A stretch of 64,000 nt of DNA from Parvularcula sp. LCG005. Its GTDB lineage: Bacteria > Pseudomonadota > Alphaproteobacteria > Caulobacterales > Parvularculaceae. Positions 1 to 7,652 of the stretch are shown here, piece by piece. The notes below the pieces were generated by a model. The model made no database searches. It was not told the origin of the DNA and saw nothing but the letters and a program-made list of their open reading frames with translations. Both the position numbers and the translations under genes were made by a program. The stretch's first letter is position 1; each line of letters begins with the position of its first letter. The DNA is taken from NCBI RefSeq assembly GCF_032930845.1, contig NZ_CP136758.1, positions 1,937,001-2,001,000 on the forward strand. The letters are read 5' to 3'.

Positions 1-74
1 TCCTTCTGTCAGAGGATGCGTCCTATGTGACGGGCTCTGAATATTTTGTCGATGGTGGCATGACGAAGCGATAA
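1..74 (+). CDS. C-terminal end of a short-chain dehydrogenase/reductase (partial)
   Basis: The window opens inside a plus-strand frame that stops with TAA at 72-74. The visible tail reads LLSEDASYVTGSEYFVDGGM and then TKR. The pattern S-x-x-A-S-Y-x-T-G-x-x-x-x-V-D-G-G is the C-terminal signature of classical NAD(P)-dependent SDR oxidoreductases, such as FabG-like 3-oxoacyl-ACP reductases. The catalytic Ser-Tyr-Lys triad and the Rossmann glycine motif lie outside the window, so the substrate cannot be named. A strong bidirectional terminator follows. Confidence 0.75.
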   Translation, partial: LLSEDASYVTGSEYFVDGGMTKR

Positions 75-92
75 GCGTCCTCTGCCTAATGG

Positions 93-125
93 AAAAAGCC
101 GCCCGGACCATCCGGGCGGCTTTTT
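93..125. terminator. Bidirectional intrinsic terminator between the SDR gene and dps
   Basis: A perfect 10-bp stem (98-107 with 111-120, loop CCA) is flanked by AAAAA at 93-97 and TTTTT at 121-125. It can therefore end transcripts arriving from the plus-strand SDR gene and from the minus-strand dps gene. Confidence 0.9.
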
Positions 126-126
126 A

Positions 127-576
127 TCAATCACCAATGGAGCTGTTCAGCATCCACATCATTTTTTCGTGGGCAGAGATGAGCGGGGTCAGGAGATCTT
201 CGGTCCCGGCGTCTGCCGCATCGCTGGCAATTTCTAGGGCGTCCTCTGCGCCCTGGACCCAGATCTTGTGATCGGCGACGAGATTACGGAGCATCGTATT
301 GGCGCTCGGCACATCGTTGTCAGTCTCCTCAATCGCAGACGCTTCTGCCATCAACCGAGTCGATGTCGGCGCGTAGGCGCCCAGCGCACGAATACGCTCC
401 GCAATATCATCAAGGCTCTGCCACATTTCAGTGTACTGGGTTTCAAACAAGGTGTGCAGCGAGCTGAAATTCGCCCCTGTCACATTCCAGTGGTAGGAAT
501 GGGTCTTTGCGTAAAGGACGTAAGTGTCGCCCAGGACCCGGTTCAACGCACTCACTACTGTTTCAGTGTCGGCCAT
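127..576 (-). CDS. dps: Dps family ferritin-like DNA-protection protein
   Basis: 149 aa, normal for Dps. The family stores iron as ferric mineral using H2O2 and can coat DNA, protecting it in oxidative stress and starvation. The intersubunit ferroxidase signature is visible near residues 26-62: H-x-x-H-W-x-V around residue 28, then SLHTLFETQY with the second His, then the D-x-x-A-E-R acidic cluster. The start is secure because AGGAGG lies 7 nt before the ATG. The gene is monocistronic and ends at the bidirectional terminator at 93-125. I found no EcfG-type promoter in front of it. The N-terminal lysine-rich DNA-binding tail of E. coli Dps is absent, so DNA binding is uncertain. Confidence 0.93.
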   Translation of the reverse strand: MADTETVVSALNRVLGDTYVLYAKTHSYHWNVTGANFSSLHTLFETQYTEMWQSLDDIAERIRALGAYAPTSTRLMAEASAIEETDNDVPSANTMLRNLVADHKIWVQGAEDALEIASDAADAGTEDLLTPLISAHEKMMWMLNSSIGD

Positions 577-664
577 GATTGGTCCTCCTTTTCACACCAG
601 AGATAAGCACCCCGCGCCTATTCCACAAACATAACGTGTTCATGGCAGCTATCGAAGAAACCGA

Positions 665-1870
665 TCAGTCGGTCAGCCCTTCCACAAATTGGCCAATTCG
701 GCTCAACGCTTCGGTCAGGCTCGCATCATCGGTGGCATAGGACAGCCGCAGGAACGGGCTCATGCCAAAGGCTGTGCCGGGCACGGTGGCGACGGCCTGT
801 GCTGAGAGAATGGCTTCCGCCACATCGAGATCGGTCTGCAGAACCTGCCCTTCGTGACGTCTGCCGATCAGACCGGCGCATGAGGGGTAGACATAGAACG
901 CGCCCTGGGGCGTCTGGCACTCAAAACCCGGGATGGCGTTGAGGCTGTTCACGACAAGGTCGCGACGGCGGCGATAGGAGCTGCGCCAGTCGTCGAGAAA
1001 CAGATGATCGCCTTGCAGCGCCGCGCGACAGGCAGCTTGCGAAACCGAGCACGGGTTGGTGGTCGACTGGCTCGCCAGCTTGCGCATCGCGGTGATGAGG
1101 GGCGCGGGCCCCGCGCCGAAGCCAAGGCGCCAGCCGGTCATGGCGTAAGCTTTTGATGCCCCATGCACGATCAGTGTCCGGTCTTTCAGATCGGGTGCTA
1201 CCGCCGCGATCGTGGCGAAAGGCGTATCGAAAACGATGTGCTCATAAATATCATCGCTCAGGATCCAGACATGAGGATGCCGACGCAGGACCGCGGCCAG
1301 CGCGGCCAGATCGTCATGGGAATAGACAGCACCGGTGGGATTGCCCGGCGAGTTCAGAACCAGCCATTTTGTTCTGGGCGTGATCGCCGCCTCAAGCGCA
1401 TCGGGTTTGAGAATAAACCCATCATCAGCGGTCGTCGGAGCAATGATCGCCTCGGCCCCCATCAATTGCGGGATCGCAGGATAGGACACCCAGTAAGGTG
1501 CCGGAATGATGACCTCGTCGCCCGCGTTGAGCGTCGCCATGAACGCGGCGAAGATCAGGAACTTGCCGCCTGGCGTGGCAGCAACTTCGTTATCATTATA
1601 AGTCAGACCGTTGTCCCGCTGGAATTTGGCGGCAATCGCCGCCTTCAGCGCCGGGGTGCCGTCAATCGCAGTGTACCGCGTGTCCCCTGCCCTGATCGCC
1701 GCGATCGCCGCCTCAGCCACGTGCGGCGGCGTATCGAAATCAGGTTCACCCACTGACAATGCGATCACGTCTCGGCCCGCGGCTCTGAGCTCACGCGCTT
1801 TCTGCGTCATGGCGACGGTTGGCGATGGGGCAATGCGCGAAATCGCGTCAGAGAAAACGAGATTATTCAT
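665..1870 (-). CDS. Pyridoxal-phosphate aspartate/aromatic aminotransferase (class I/II)
   Basis: 401 aa, the length of the AAT-I-gamma aspartate aminotransferases of alphaproteobacteria (AatA/AspC). It should transfer an amino group from aspartate, or from an aromatic or prephenate-type donor, to 2-oxoglutarate. Fold-type I landmarks are in order: SVGEPDFDTP (39-48), the substrate loop NSPGNPTG (173-180), SDDIYEH (205-211) with the PLP-ring Asp and Tyr, and the Schiff-base motif GASKAYAMTGWRLGF with Lys240. It is divergent from mscS across a 117-bp region. The ribosome-binding site is weak (AGG three bases upstream). Exact donor specificity is not decidable from sequence alone. Confidence 0.88.
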   Translation of the reverse strand: MNNLVFSDAISRIAPSPTVAMTQKARELRAAGRDVIALSVGEPDFDTPPHVAEAAIAAIRAGDTRYTAIDGTPALKAAIAAKFQRDNGLTYNDNEVAATPGGKFLIFAAFMATLNAGDEVIIPAPYWVSYPAIPQLMGAEAIIAPTTADDGFILKPDALEAAITPRTKWLVLNSPGNPTGAVYSHDDLAALAAVLRRHPHVWILSDDIYEHIVFDTPFATIAAVAPDLKDRTLIVHGASKAYAMTGWRLGFGAGPAPLITAMRKLASQSTTNPCSVSQAACRAALQGDHLFLDDWRSSYRRRRDLVVNSLNAIPGFECQTPQGAFYVYPSCAGLIGRRHEGQVLQTDLDVAEAILSAQAVATVPGTAFGMSPFLRLSYATDDASLTEALSRIGQFVEGLTD

Positions 1871-1889
1871 GACCTACTTTCATCCGCAA

Positions 1890-1914
1890 GGAACACGTTG
1901 GGCGTTGGCGCGTT
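1890..1914 (+). promoter_or_regulatory. EcfG-type general-stress promoter for mscS
   Basis: GGAAC at 1890-1894, a 16-base spacer, then CGTT at 1911-1914. This is an exact match to the alphaproteobacterial EcfG (sigma-EcfG) consensus GGAAC-N16/17-CGTT. It points at mscS, and transcription would start about 60 bases before the mscS ATG. Assignment rests on consensus and position only. Confidence 0.6.
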
Positions 1915-1987
1915 GTGCCCATCTATGGTTTATGCGCAATAAACACGTCAATGGACGGGTGCTGCGTGCGGGCAGAGGGGCTATCCT

Positions 1988-3148
1988 ATGATATCACGCG
2001 AATCGGCACAGGCAGCGTTCTGGGACGACATTGATTTTAGAGGACTAGCCGAGACAAAAATGGAACAATTGAGAAACTGGATCGACTGGCTGATGACCGA
2101 TGGTGCCGACTGGACCATCTGGTGCGTCGCCGGCATCGCCGTTTTTATCGGGCTGCGTTTCCTGCGCGCCATGCTGTCGGGCATGTTTCACACGTCCAAG
2201 AAAGACGAACGCGCGGTCCGCAACCTGATCAGCCGTCTGCTCTCTGCGACGACCAGCCTCTTCCTGTTGCTCCTGTCGTTCTCCGTCACGGCGCCGTTCG
2301 CTATCGAGCTGACCGAACTGCATGCCGAGATCCTGCAGAAATCGATGATGGTCGCCTTTGTGCTGCAGGGGGCTCTCTGGGTGCGGGTGATCGCCGATGC
2401 CTTCCTGAATGGCATTGTCGAGCGGAACTCCGCCGACGCCAGCACGCTGGCCTCCGCCAAATCCTTGCTGACCCTCTTCCTCAATATTGCCATCTTCGCC
2501 ATTGCGCTGATCCTGATCATTGAGAATCTTGGCGGGAATGCTGCGGGCCTGATCGCAGGTCTCGGTGTCGGTGGTATCGCCATTGGCCTTGCCGCCCAGT
2601 CCGTCTTTCAGGATCTGTTCTCCAGCCTTGCTATTGTCCTCGACAAGCCGTTTGTGAAAGGCGATTTCATCGCATTCAACGGCAATCTGGGCACGATCGA
2701 AAAGATTGGCATGAAGACCACTCGCCTCAGAACGTTAAGCGGCGAGCAGTTGTCGGTCACAAACTCCAACCTGCTTGATAGTGACATTCGGAACTACAAG
2801 CGGATGGAAGAGCGCCGCATCGTCTTTTCGGTTGGTGTGACCTATCAGGCGCCCCGCTCCACCTTGGAAGTCATTCCGGGCCGGATCCGGCAGATCATCG
2901 AAGCGAAAGAAATGTGCCGCTTCGATCGAAGCCATCTCGCCAGCTACGCCGACAGCGCGATCACGTTCGAGACGGTCTACTACGTTCTGTCCAAGGAATA
3001 TGGCGACTACATGGACGTGCAGCAGGAGATCTATCTCGAGATTCATGCCCTATTCGAAGAACTGGATGCTGAATTCGCCTATCCGACGCGGACATTGTTC
3101 ATTGAAAATCCGGTGGCCCTCCAACCTCAAAAGCCCCAATCTGAATAA
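1988..3148 (+). CDS. mscS: MscS-family mechanosensitive ion channel
   Basis: 386 aa inner-membrane channel that opens under membrane tension and releases solutes after hypo-osmotic shock. Predicted membrane segments lie roughly at residues 38-60, 85-105, 120-145 and 165-190. The pore helix follows with the Gly/Ala-rich MscS signature GVGGIAIGLAAQSVFQDLFS. The beta domain (KGDFIAFNGNLGTIEKIG) and the loop TNSNLL follow. The N-terminus is longer than E. coli MscS (286 aa). The ATG is chosen because AGAGGGG lies 7 nt upstream. An internal ATG at 2060 has poorer spacing. The EcfG-type element at 1890-1914 suggests stress induction. Confidence 0.92.
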   Translation: MISRESAQAAFWDDIDFRGLAETKMEQLRNWIDWLMTDGADWTIWCVAGIAVFIGLRFLRAMLSGMFHTSKKDERAVRNLISRLLSATTSLFLLLLSFSVTAPFAIELTELHAEILQKSMMVAFVLQGALWVRVIADAFLNGIVERNSADASTLASAKSLLTLFLNIAIFAIALILIIENLGGNAAGLIAGLGVGGIAIGLAAQSVFQDLFSSLAIVLDKPFVKGDFIAFNGNLGTIEKIGMKTTRLRTLSGEQLSVTNSNLLDSDIRNYKRMEERRIVFSVGVTYQAPRSTLEVIPGRIRQIIEAKEMCRFDRSHLASYADSAITFETVYYVLSKEYGDYMDVQQEIYLEIHALFEELDAEFAYPTRTLFIENPVALQPQKPQSE

Positions 3149-3189
3149 GGGGCAAAATCTTGTGTGCCGTCAGGCAGGAAACAAAGAAA

Positions 3190-3987
3190 ATGACTGAACT
3201 CGACAACCTGTTTGACCGCCTCTGGCGCCAGTACACCACGCTGAATCCAGAGGCGGCGCGGATCCACGCGCTGTTCGAGGAGCGCGGCGAAACGGTGCAG
3301 AACGACCATGTTGCCTTCCGCACTTTCGCTGACGACCGGGTCGGCATTGAAGTTCTTGCCAAGCCGTTCCTCGAGCTCGGCTACAAACCGGCGGACACGT
3401 ACAGGTTTGAAGAAAAAAAGCTCTTTGCCCGCTATTACGCGCATGAAGACCCGAAATATCCGAAGGTCTTCATCTCGGAGCTTCTGCTTCAGGAGCTGTC
3501 GTCAGAGCTGCAGTCGACGGTGCGCGGCCTGATCGATCAGGTAACGGATAAAGATTTGGAGAATCCGGAACTGCTGACCTCCGGCCGTCTGTGGAACGTC
3601 GACAGCGCCACCTATGAGCGTCTTCACGCAGAGTCCGAATATGCCGGCTGGATGTCCGCTTTTGGCTTCTGCGCCAACCATTTCACCGTTTACGTCAACG
3701 ACCTGAACAGCTTCGACAATATCGAGGACCTCGCCGTTTTCCTGATGGAGCATGGCTTCCGGATGAATCAGTCCGGCGGTCTCATCAAGGGATCACCGGA
3801 CGTCTTCCTTGAGCAGTGCTCAACAATGGCGACGCATATCGAAGTGCCCTTCACCGATGGCAGCCAGACCATCCCGTCCTGCTATTACGAATTCGCCAAG
3901 CGATACACCATGCCTGCAGGCGGCGTATATCAGGGCTTTGTTGCCTCGTCCGCCGACAAGATTTTCGAAAGCACAAACCGATCCTGA
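3190..3987 (+). CDS. DUF1338 family protein, probable Fe(II) 2-oxoadipate dioxygenase/decarboxylase-like enzyme
   Basis: 265 aa, matching the short DUF1338 proteins. The larger family member HglS converts 2-oxoadipate to 2-hydroxyglutarate in lysine catabolism using one Fe(II). The family pattern is present: NDHVAFRTF with His40, ANHFTVYVND with His164 and YEFAKRY with Glu234, which together form a plausible 2-His-1-Glu metal site. I start at the ATG at 3190, behind AGGAAAC, rather than the frame extension to 3160, which has no ribosome-binding site. It lies 41 bp behind mscS and may be co-transcribed. The substrate is inferred from the family; no lysine-catabolic neighbours are present. Confidence 0.75.
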   Translation: MTELDNLFDRLWRQYTTLNPEAARIHALFEERGETVQNDHVAFRTFADDRVGIEVLAKPFLELGYKPADTYRFEEKKLFARYYAHEDPKYPKVFISELLLQELSSELQSTVRGLIDQVTDKDLENPELLTSGRLWNVDSATYERLHAESEYAGWMSAFGFCANHFTVYVNDLNSFDNIEDLAVFLMEHGFRMNQSGGLIKGSPDVFLEQCSTMATHIEVPFTDGSQTIPSCYYEFAKRYTMPAGGVYQGFVASSADKIFESTNRS

Positions 3988-4023
3988 GGACCCGCGGCGC
4001 GCGAATTTGCCCTAGGCAAAGCA

Positions 4024-4039
4024 TTAACCTCTTGTTAGC
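4024..4039 (+). promoter_or_regulatory. CtrA-like half-perfect site
   Basis: TTAA-N7-TTAGC differs by one base from the CtrA consensus TTAA-N7-TTAAC. It lies about 35 bp before the membrane-protein gene at 4075. The match is weaker than the perfect site at 32567 and is reported as a candidate only. Confidence 0.3.
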
Positions 4040-4074
4040 CTTACCCCGAATGCAACAGACCAGAGGGGCAGGTT

Positions 4075-4440
4075 ATGTTCGAAGTGATCTTCACGGATAT
4101 TCGCGAGGCCGTGGATGCGGTCTGGTATGACAGCAGCCGCACGACACTCGTCCTGATGGCCGTGGTCATCATCGGCCAAGGCGTGCTGATGAAACGGTGG
4201 GGCGAAGCATTCGGCAAGGCGTCGCAGGGACTCGTGTTTCTGGGCCTGCTGGCCTTTCTCGTGCACCAGCTTCTGCCGCAGGAAACCTATAATCTCGACG
4301 GCATCAGCAGCAGCTTCATCGGCGCATGGGCCAGCGTCATGGCAATGCGGATACAGGACATCCTGGGGTATCTGGTCATTCTTTTCATCGGTGTGCTGAT
4401 CGTTCATGCACTGACGTCGCTGGTGAAGAAAGTTCTCTGA
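4075..4440 (+). CDS. Small three-helix membrane protein of unknown function
   Basis: 121 aa. Three hydrophobic stretches are clear: about residues 22-38 (TTLVLMAVVIIGQGVLM), 51-66 (GLVFLGLLAFLVHQLL) and 95-115 (ILGYLVILFIGVLIVHALTS). A basic C-terminus (LVKKVL) suggests a cytoplasmic tail. There is no signal peptide or catalytic motif, and I do not recognise the family. The gene stands alone between the DUF1338 gene and a bidirectional terminator, and has a CtrA-like site upstream. Confidence 0.75.
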   Translation: MFEVIFTDIREAVDAVWYDSSRTTLVLMAVVIIGQGVLMKRWGEAFGKASQGLVFLGLLAFLVHQLLPQETYNLDGISSSFIGAWASVMAMRIQDILGYLVILFIGVLIVHALTSLVKKVL

Positions 4441-4462
4441 CCACGAATATCAGTGATCAAAC

Positions 4463-4492
4463 AAAAAGGCGGCTCTTTCGGGCCGCCTTTTT
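4463..4492. terminator. Bidirectional intrinsic terminator between the membrane-protein gene and metG
   Basis: AAAGGCGGCT at 4465-4474 pairs with GGCCGCCTTT at 4481-4490 around a short loop. An A-run precedes it and a T-run follows. It sits between two convergent genes and can serve both. Confidence 0.88.
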
Positions 4493-4513
4493 CATTTATC
4501 ACTGTGGCTTCAA

Positions 4514-6202
4514 TCAGTCGCGCGGGGCGCCAAATCGTTCCGCCCATTCCTCGATCTGCTCAGGCTCGATTTTCGACACCAGCACCTCCGGCTGATTGAA
4601 CGCGGTACCGCGCGGCAGAGTGTCAAGAAGGTCCTTCGCTGCGCCGGTTGGCCAGGCGGGCGTCTCCACGGGGTCACCGAAAATGGCTTGCAGCTTCGCC
4701 GATGTGAACGGGATCACCGGGGCCGACAGGGCGGCAATGATTTTCACCAGGTTGAGCGCTGTACGGACACCGACGGCGGCCTTGGCAGGATCAGTCTTGA
4801 ACGCGGCCCAGGGCGCGGCTGTCTGCAAATATTCATTCCCGGCCACCCAGATACCGCGCAATTCGGCAAACGCCTTACGGAACTCGATCGCTTCCAGATA
4901 GTCCGTATAGGCCTTGATCCGTCGATCAAGCTCGGCCGCCAGCGTTTCCTCGGCCTCGCCCCACTCACCACCATCCGGCACCATGCCGTCAAACCGAGAA
5001 CCGGCAAAGCGGGTGACCCGGTTCACCAGATTGCCAAGCACATCGGCAAGATCCTTGTTCACCGCCCCGGCAAAGCTCTCCAGCGTAAAGGACGTATCAT
5101 CGCTTTCCGGCGCATTCGACATCAGATACCAGCGCCAATTGTCCGGCGACGAGATTTCAAGCGCCGTGTCCATGAAGATGCCGCGTCCCTCTGACGTCGA
5201 GAACTTGCCGCCATACCAGTTCAGCCAGTTCAGGGTCTTCAGCGTATCGACTTTCTTCCAGGGCTCGCGCGATCCGATCAGCGTGCAGGGGAAACTGACG
5301 GTATGAAAGGCGACATTGTCCTTGCCCATGAACTGGATATACCGGGTGTCATCGGCGCCTTCGTCCGTCTTCCACCAGCGCTGCCAACCCTCTGGATCCC
5401 ATTCTTTCGTGGCGGCGATATATTCGATGGGCGCGTCAAACCAGACGTAGAACACCTTGCCATCGAACCCTTCGCGCCCGACGGGCACACCCCATTGCAG
5501 GTCACGGGTGATGGAACGGTCACGCAGGCCCTCGTCCAGCCATTTATAGGCGATCGATTTTGTCAGCTGCGGCCAGTCGGCGTGACTGTCGACCCAGGCG
5601 CGCACCTCATCCGCCAGCTTTGACTGCAACAGATAGAGGTGCTTGGTTTCCCGCACCTCAATATCCCGAGACCCTGAAATGGCCGAGTACGGATCGATCA
5701 GGTCGACAGGGTCCAGCAGCTTCCCGCAATTGTCGCACTGGTCACCGCGCGCCTTCTCGAACTTGCAGTTTGGGCATGTGCCTTCGACATATCTGTCAGG
5801 CAGGAACCGCTCATCCGCGATCGAATAGACCTGGCGATCCATTCTTTCATCCACGAAGCCATTTCTGATCAACTGGTTGGCAAAATGCTGCGTCAGATCA
5901 TGATTGGTAGGAGACGAACTGCGCCCGAAATGGTCGAAGGACAGGCCAAATCCGCGCCCGGCCTCGGCCTGAATGTCATGCTGTTCAGCGCAATAGTCGG
6001 CGACCGGGACGCCAGCTTTCTTCGCCGCCAATTCAGCTGGGGTGCCATGCTCATCTGTTGCGCAGATATAGGCAACGTCGTGCCCCTTGGCCCGCTGGAA
6101 CCGCGCATAGACATCGGCTGGCAGCATGGAACCGACGAGATTGCCCAGATGCTTGATGCCATTGATGTAGGGAAGCGCAGAAGTGATGAGAATGCGAGAC
6201 AT
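4514..6202 (-). CDS. metG: Methionyl-tRNA synthetase
   Basis: 562 aa class Ia aminoacyl-tRNA synthetase charging tRNA-Met with methionine in the cytosol. The Rossmann HIGH-type motif is HLGN (residues 18-21, following PYINGIK). The connective peptide holds one zinc knuckle with Cys143/Cys146/Cys156/Cys159 (CPNC...CDNC). The KMSKS-type loop is KFSTS at 333-337. The helical anticodon-binding domain fills the C-terminal half. There is no C-terminal tRNA-binding dimer domain, so this is a short form. A terminator follows at 4463-4492. Confidence 0.96.
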   Translation of the reverse strand: MSRILITSALPYINGIKHLGNLVGSMLPADVYARFQRAKGHDVAYICATDEHGTPAELAAKKAGVPVADYCAEQHDIQAEAGRGFGLSFDHFGRSSSPTNHDLTQHFANQLIRNGFVDERMDRQVYSIADERFLPDRYVEGTCPNCKFEKARGDQCDNCGKLLDPVDLIDPYSAISGSRDIEVRETKHLYLLQSKLADEVRAWVDSHADWPQLTKSIAYKWLDEGLRDRSITRDLQWGVPVGREGFDGKVFYVWFDAPIEYIAATKEWDPEGWQRWWKTDEGADDTRYIQFMGKDNVAFHTVSFPCTLIGSREPWKKVDTLKTLNWLNWYGGKFSTSEGRGIFMDTALEISSPDNWRWYLMSNAPESDDTSFTLESFAGAVNKDLADVLGNLVNRVTRFAGSRFDGMVPDGGEWGEAEETLAAELDRRIKAYTDYLEAIEFRKAFAELRGIWVAGNEYLQTAAPWAAFKTDPAKAAVGVRTALNLVKIIAALSAPVIPFTSAKLQAIFGDPVETPAWPTGAAKDLLDTLPRGTAFNQPEVLVSKIEPEQIEEWAERFGAPRD

Positions 6203-6292
6203 GGGGCCTTGGGATCCGAGAGATTGCGTCAGGACGCCTCAATTGGCCCAAAGGCCCCCAAATCGCAATCCCTGCTGCCCGCCCCCTGCCCG

Positions 6293-7075
6293 TTAGTAGA
6301 ACAGCCGAACCAGCGAGATGCCGAAGGTCGTGCGGCCATCGGCATCGACGAGCGGGCTGTCCTTGATCTCGTCAGCGAGGAACTGGTGCTGCACCAGACC
6401 GGCCAAGGCCCAGCGCGGGCTGACCGCCTGCCTGAACTGCACCCCGATAGCCGGACTGATCGTTTCCCCGGGGGCATAGGCGGCCCGAAGGAAGTCCTCG
6501 CCGGAGCCCGCATAGTCACTCAGAGTGGCCGCCTCATCAGAGCGGACACCGTAATAGTAATTCGCCAGATCAGCTGAGCGGTAAATCACACTCGCATAGG
6601 GACGGATTTCAGCGCCGCGGTTCGGCACGAATTTATAGGACGCCGTCAGTTTCGCGTCGTAGCCCTCATGGGTGCCCAGCACATCAAAACGGGTTTGGGC
6701 GGAAAGGCGCGCCGCACCGATTTCGTAGCCAACGCTCACGCCCGCTTCGAGCGTGCCATCACGATCGTCCATCCCGGCCAAGACGGGGCTTTCATCGGCT
6801 TCATAGCCTTCGAACCGATAGTCCGCGAGCAGAGACACCGACAGTTGGTCCGTCTTGAGCACATTGAAGAAGGCAGCCTTGCCGATCAGCGAGAACCGAT
6901 CATGCGTGAAAACGATGACCGGGATGGCATTGACCGAGACATCCTCATCGAGATCGCGATAGGGTTCCGCGTTGACGATGACGCCCAATCCCACCGCATT
7001 GACCGTGTCCGGTCGGACAAAGTCCTTTTCGGTGTCCTGCCCTGCCAGCATGGTCGCAGCGAGAAGTTCAATCAT
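6293..7075 (-). CDS. MipA/OmpV family outer-membrane protein
   Basis: 260 aa beta-barrel candidate. MipA in E. coli scaffolds murein synthases with lytic transglycosylases. OmpV relatives are general outer-membrane proteins. Evidence is the alternating hydrophobic/polar strand pattern, the family phrases VNAIPVIVFTHDRF and YYYGVRSDEA, and the C-terminal strand ending in aromatic Tyr (ISLVRLFY), a BAM-type targeting signal. The N-terminus (MIELLAATMLAG) is a short signal peptide. It lies 21 bp behind a lipoprotein gene on the same strand, so the two probably form a unit. Confidence 0.82.
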   Translation of the reverse strand: MIELLAATMLAGQDTEKDFVRPDTVNAVGLGVIVNAEPYRDLDEDVSVNAIPVIVFTHDRFSLIGKAAFFNVLKTDQLSVSLLADYRFEGYEADESPVLAGMDDRDGTLEAGVSVGYEIGAARLSAQTRFDVLGTHEGYDAKLTASYKFVPNRGAEIRPYASVIYRSADLANYYYGVRSDEAATLSDYAGSGEDFLRAAYAPGETISPAIGVQFRQAVSPRWALAGLVQHQFLADEIKDSPLVDADGRTTFGISLVRLFY

Positions 7076-7096
7076 GATGATTTGCCTTTTGGCCGC

Positions 7097-7588
7097 TTAG
7101 TTGGAGCAGTTGGTACTTGCCACCTTGTCGGTGAGGTCAGCATCATAAAAGTCAAAGCCGCGTGCTGTCTGGAAGACCGCGACGCAGGAATTGATTTCTG
7201 CGCGATCGGCCGTCGCCGGGTACTTGAAGCACAGGCGATCCTCACTGACACCCCATTGGCCGAGAAACGCATTATTGTCGGCAGCGTTATAGAACCGGCC
7301 ATCCGTGTCCAGAAATTCGGCAAACTGCTCTCCGTTAGGATAGCAACCGCGCATGACCCGTCCCCGGAAGGCACTGTCAATCTGAGTGGTGGTCAGGCGC
7401 CGGCCTTCAATCGCGGCCTCACGCCGGGCCTGGTTTTCCTCAGGTCCCCAATCTTCCCAATCCTTTGTCGGCTCAGTGATGGGCGGCGGAGTTTCTGGGG
7501 GCGGCTCATTGCTGCCGATCGTGGGCATACGCGCGGCGCAGGCGGCCAGACCGGCAATCAGGGTAAAGGCAGCAATTCTCGACCACAT
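7097..7588 (-). CDS. Hypothetical lipoprotein upstream of the MipA homologue
   Basis: 163 aa. The N-terminus is a lipoprotein signal with lipobox LAAC, followed by a Pro/Glu/Thr-rich linker (about residues 25-45). The globular part has three further cysteines and ends ASTNCSN. I use the ATG at 7588, behind GGGAG; a GTG one codon upstream is possible. No family is recognised. It is probably envelope-anchored and co-transcribed with the MipA-like gene. Confidence 0.72.
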   Translation of the reverse strand: MWSRIAAFTLIAGLAACAARMPTIGSNEPPPETPPPITEPTKDWEDWGPEENQARREAAIEGRRLTTTQIDSAFRGRVMRGCYPNGEQFAEFLDTDGRFYNAADNNAFLGQWGVSEDRLCFKYPATADRAEINSCVAVFQTARGFDFYDADLTDKVASTNCSN

Positions 7589-7652
7589 CACGATTTCTCC
7601 CGCGTTCCGTCATTATCTATGGCGCATGCCGCCAAAGGCCAGTGTCGACCGA

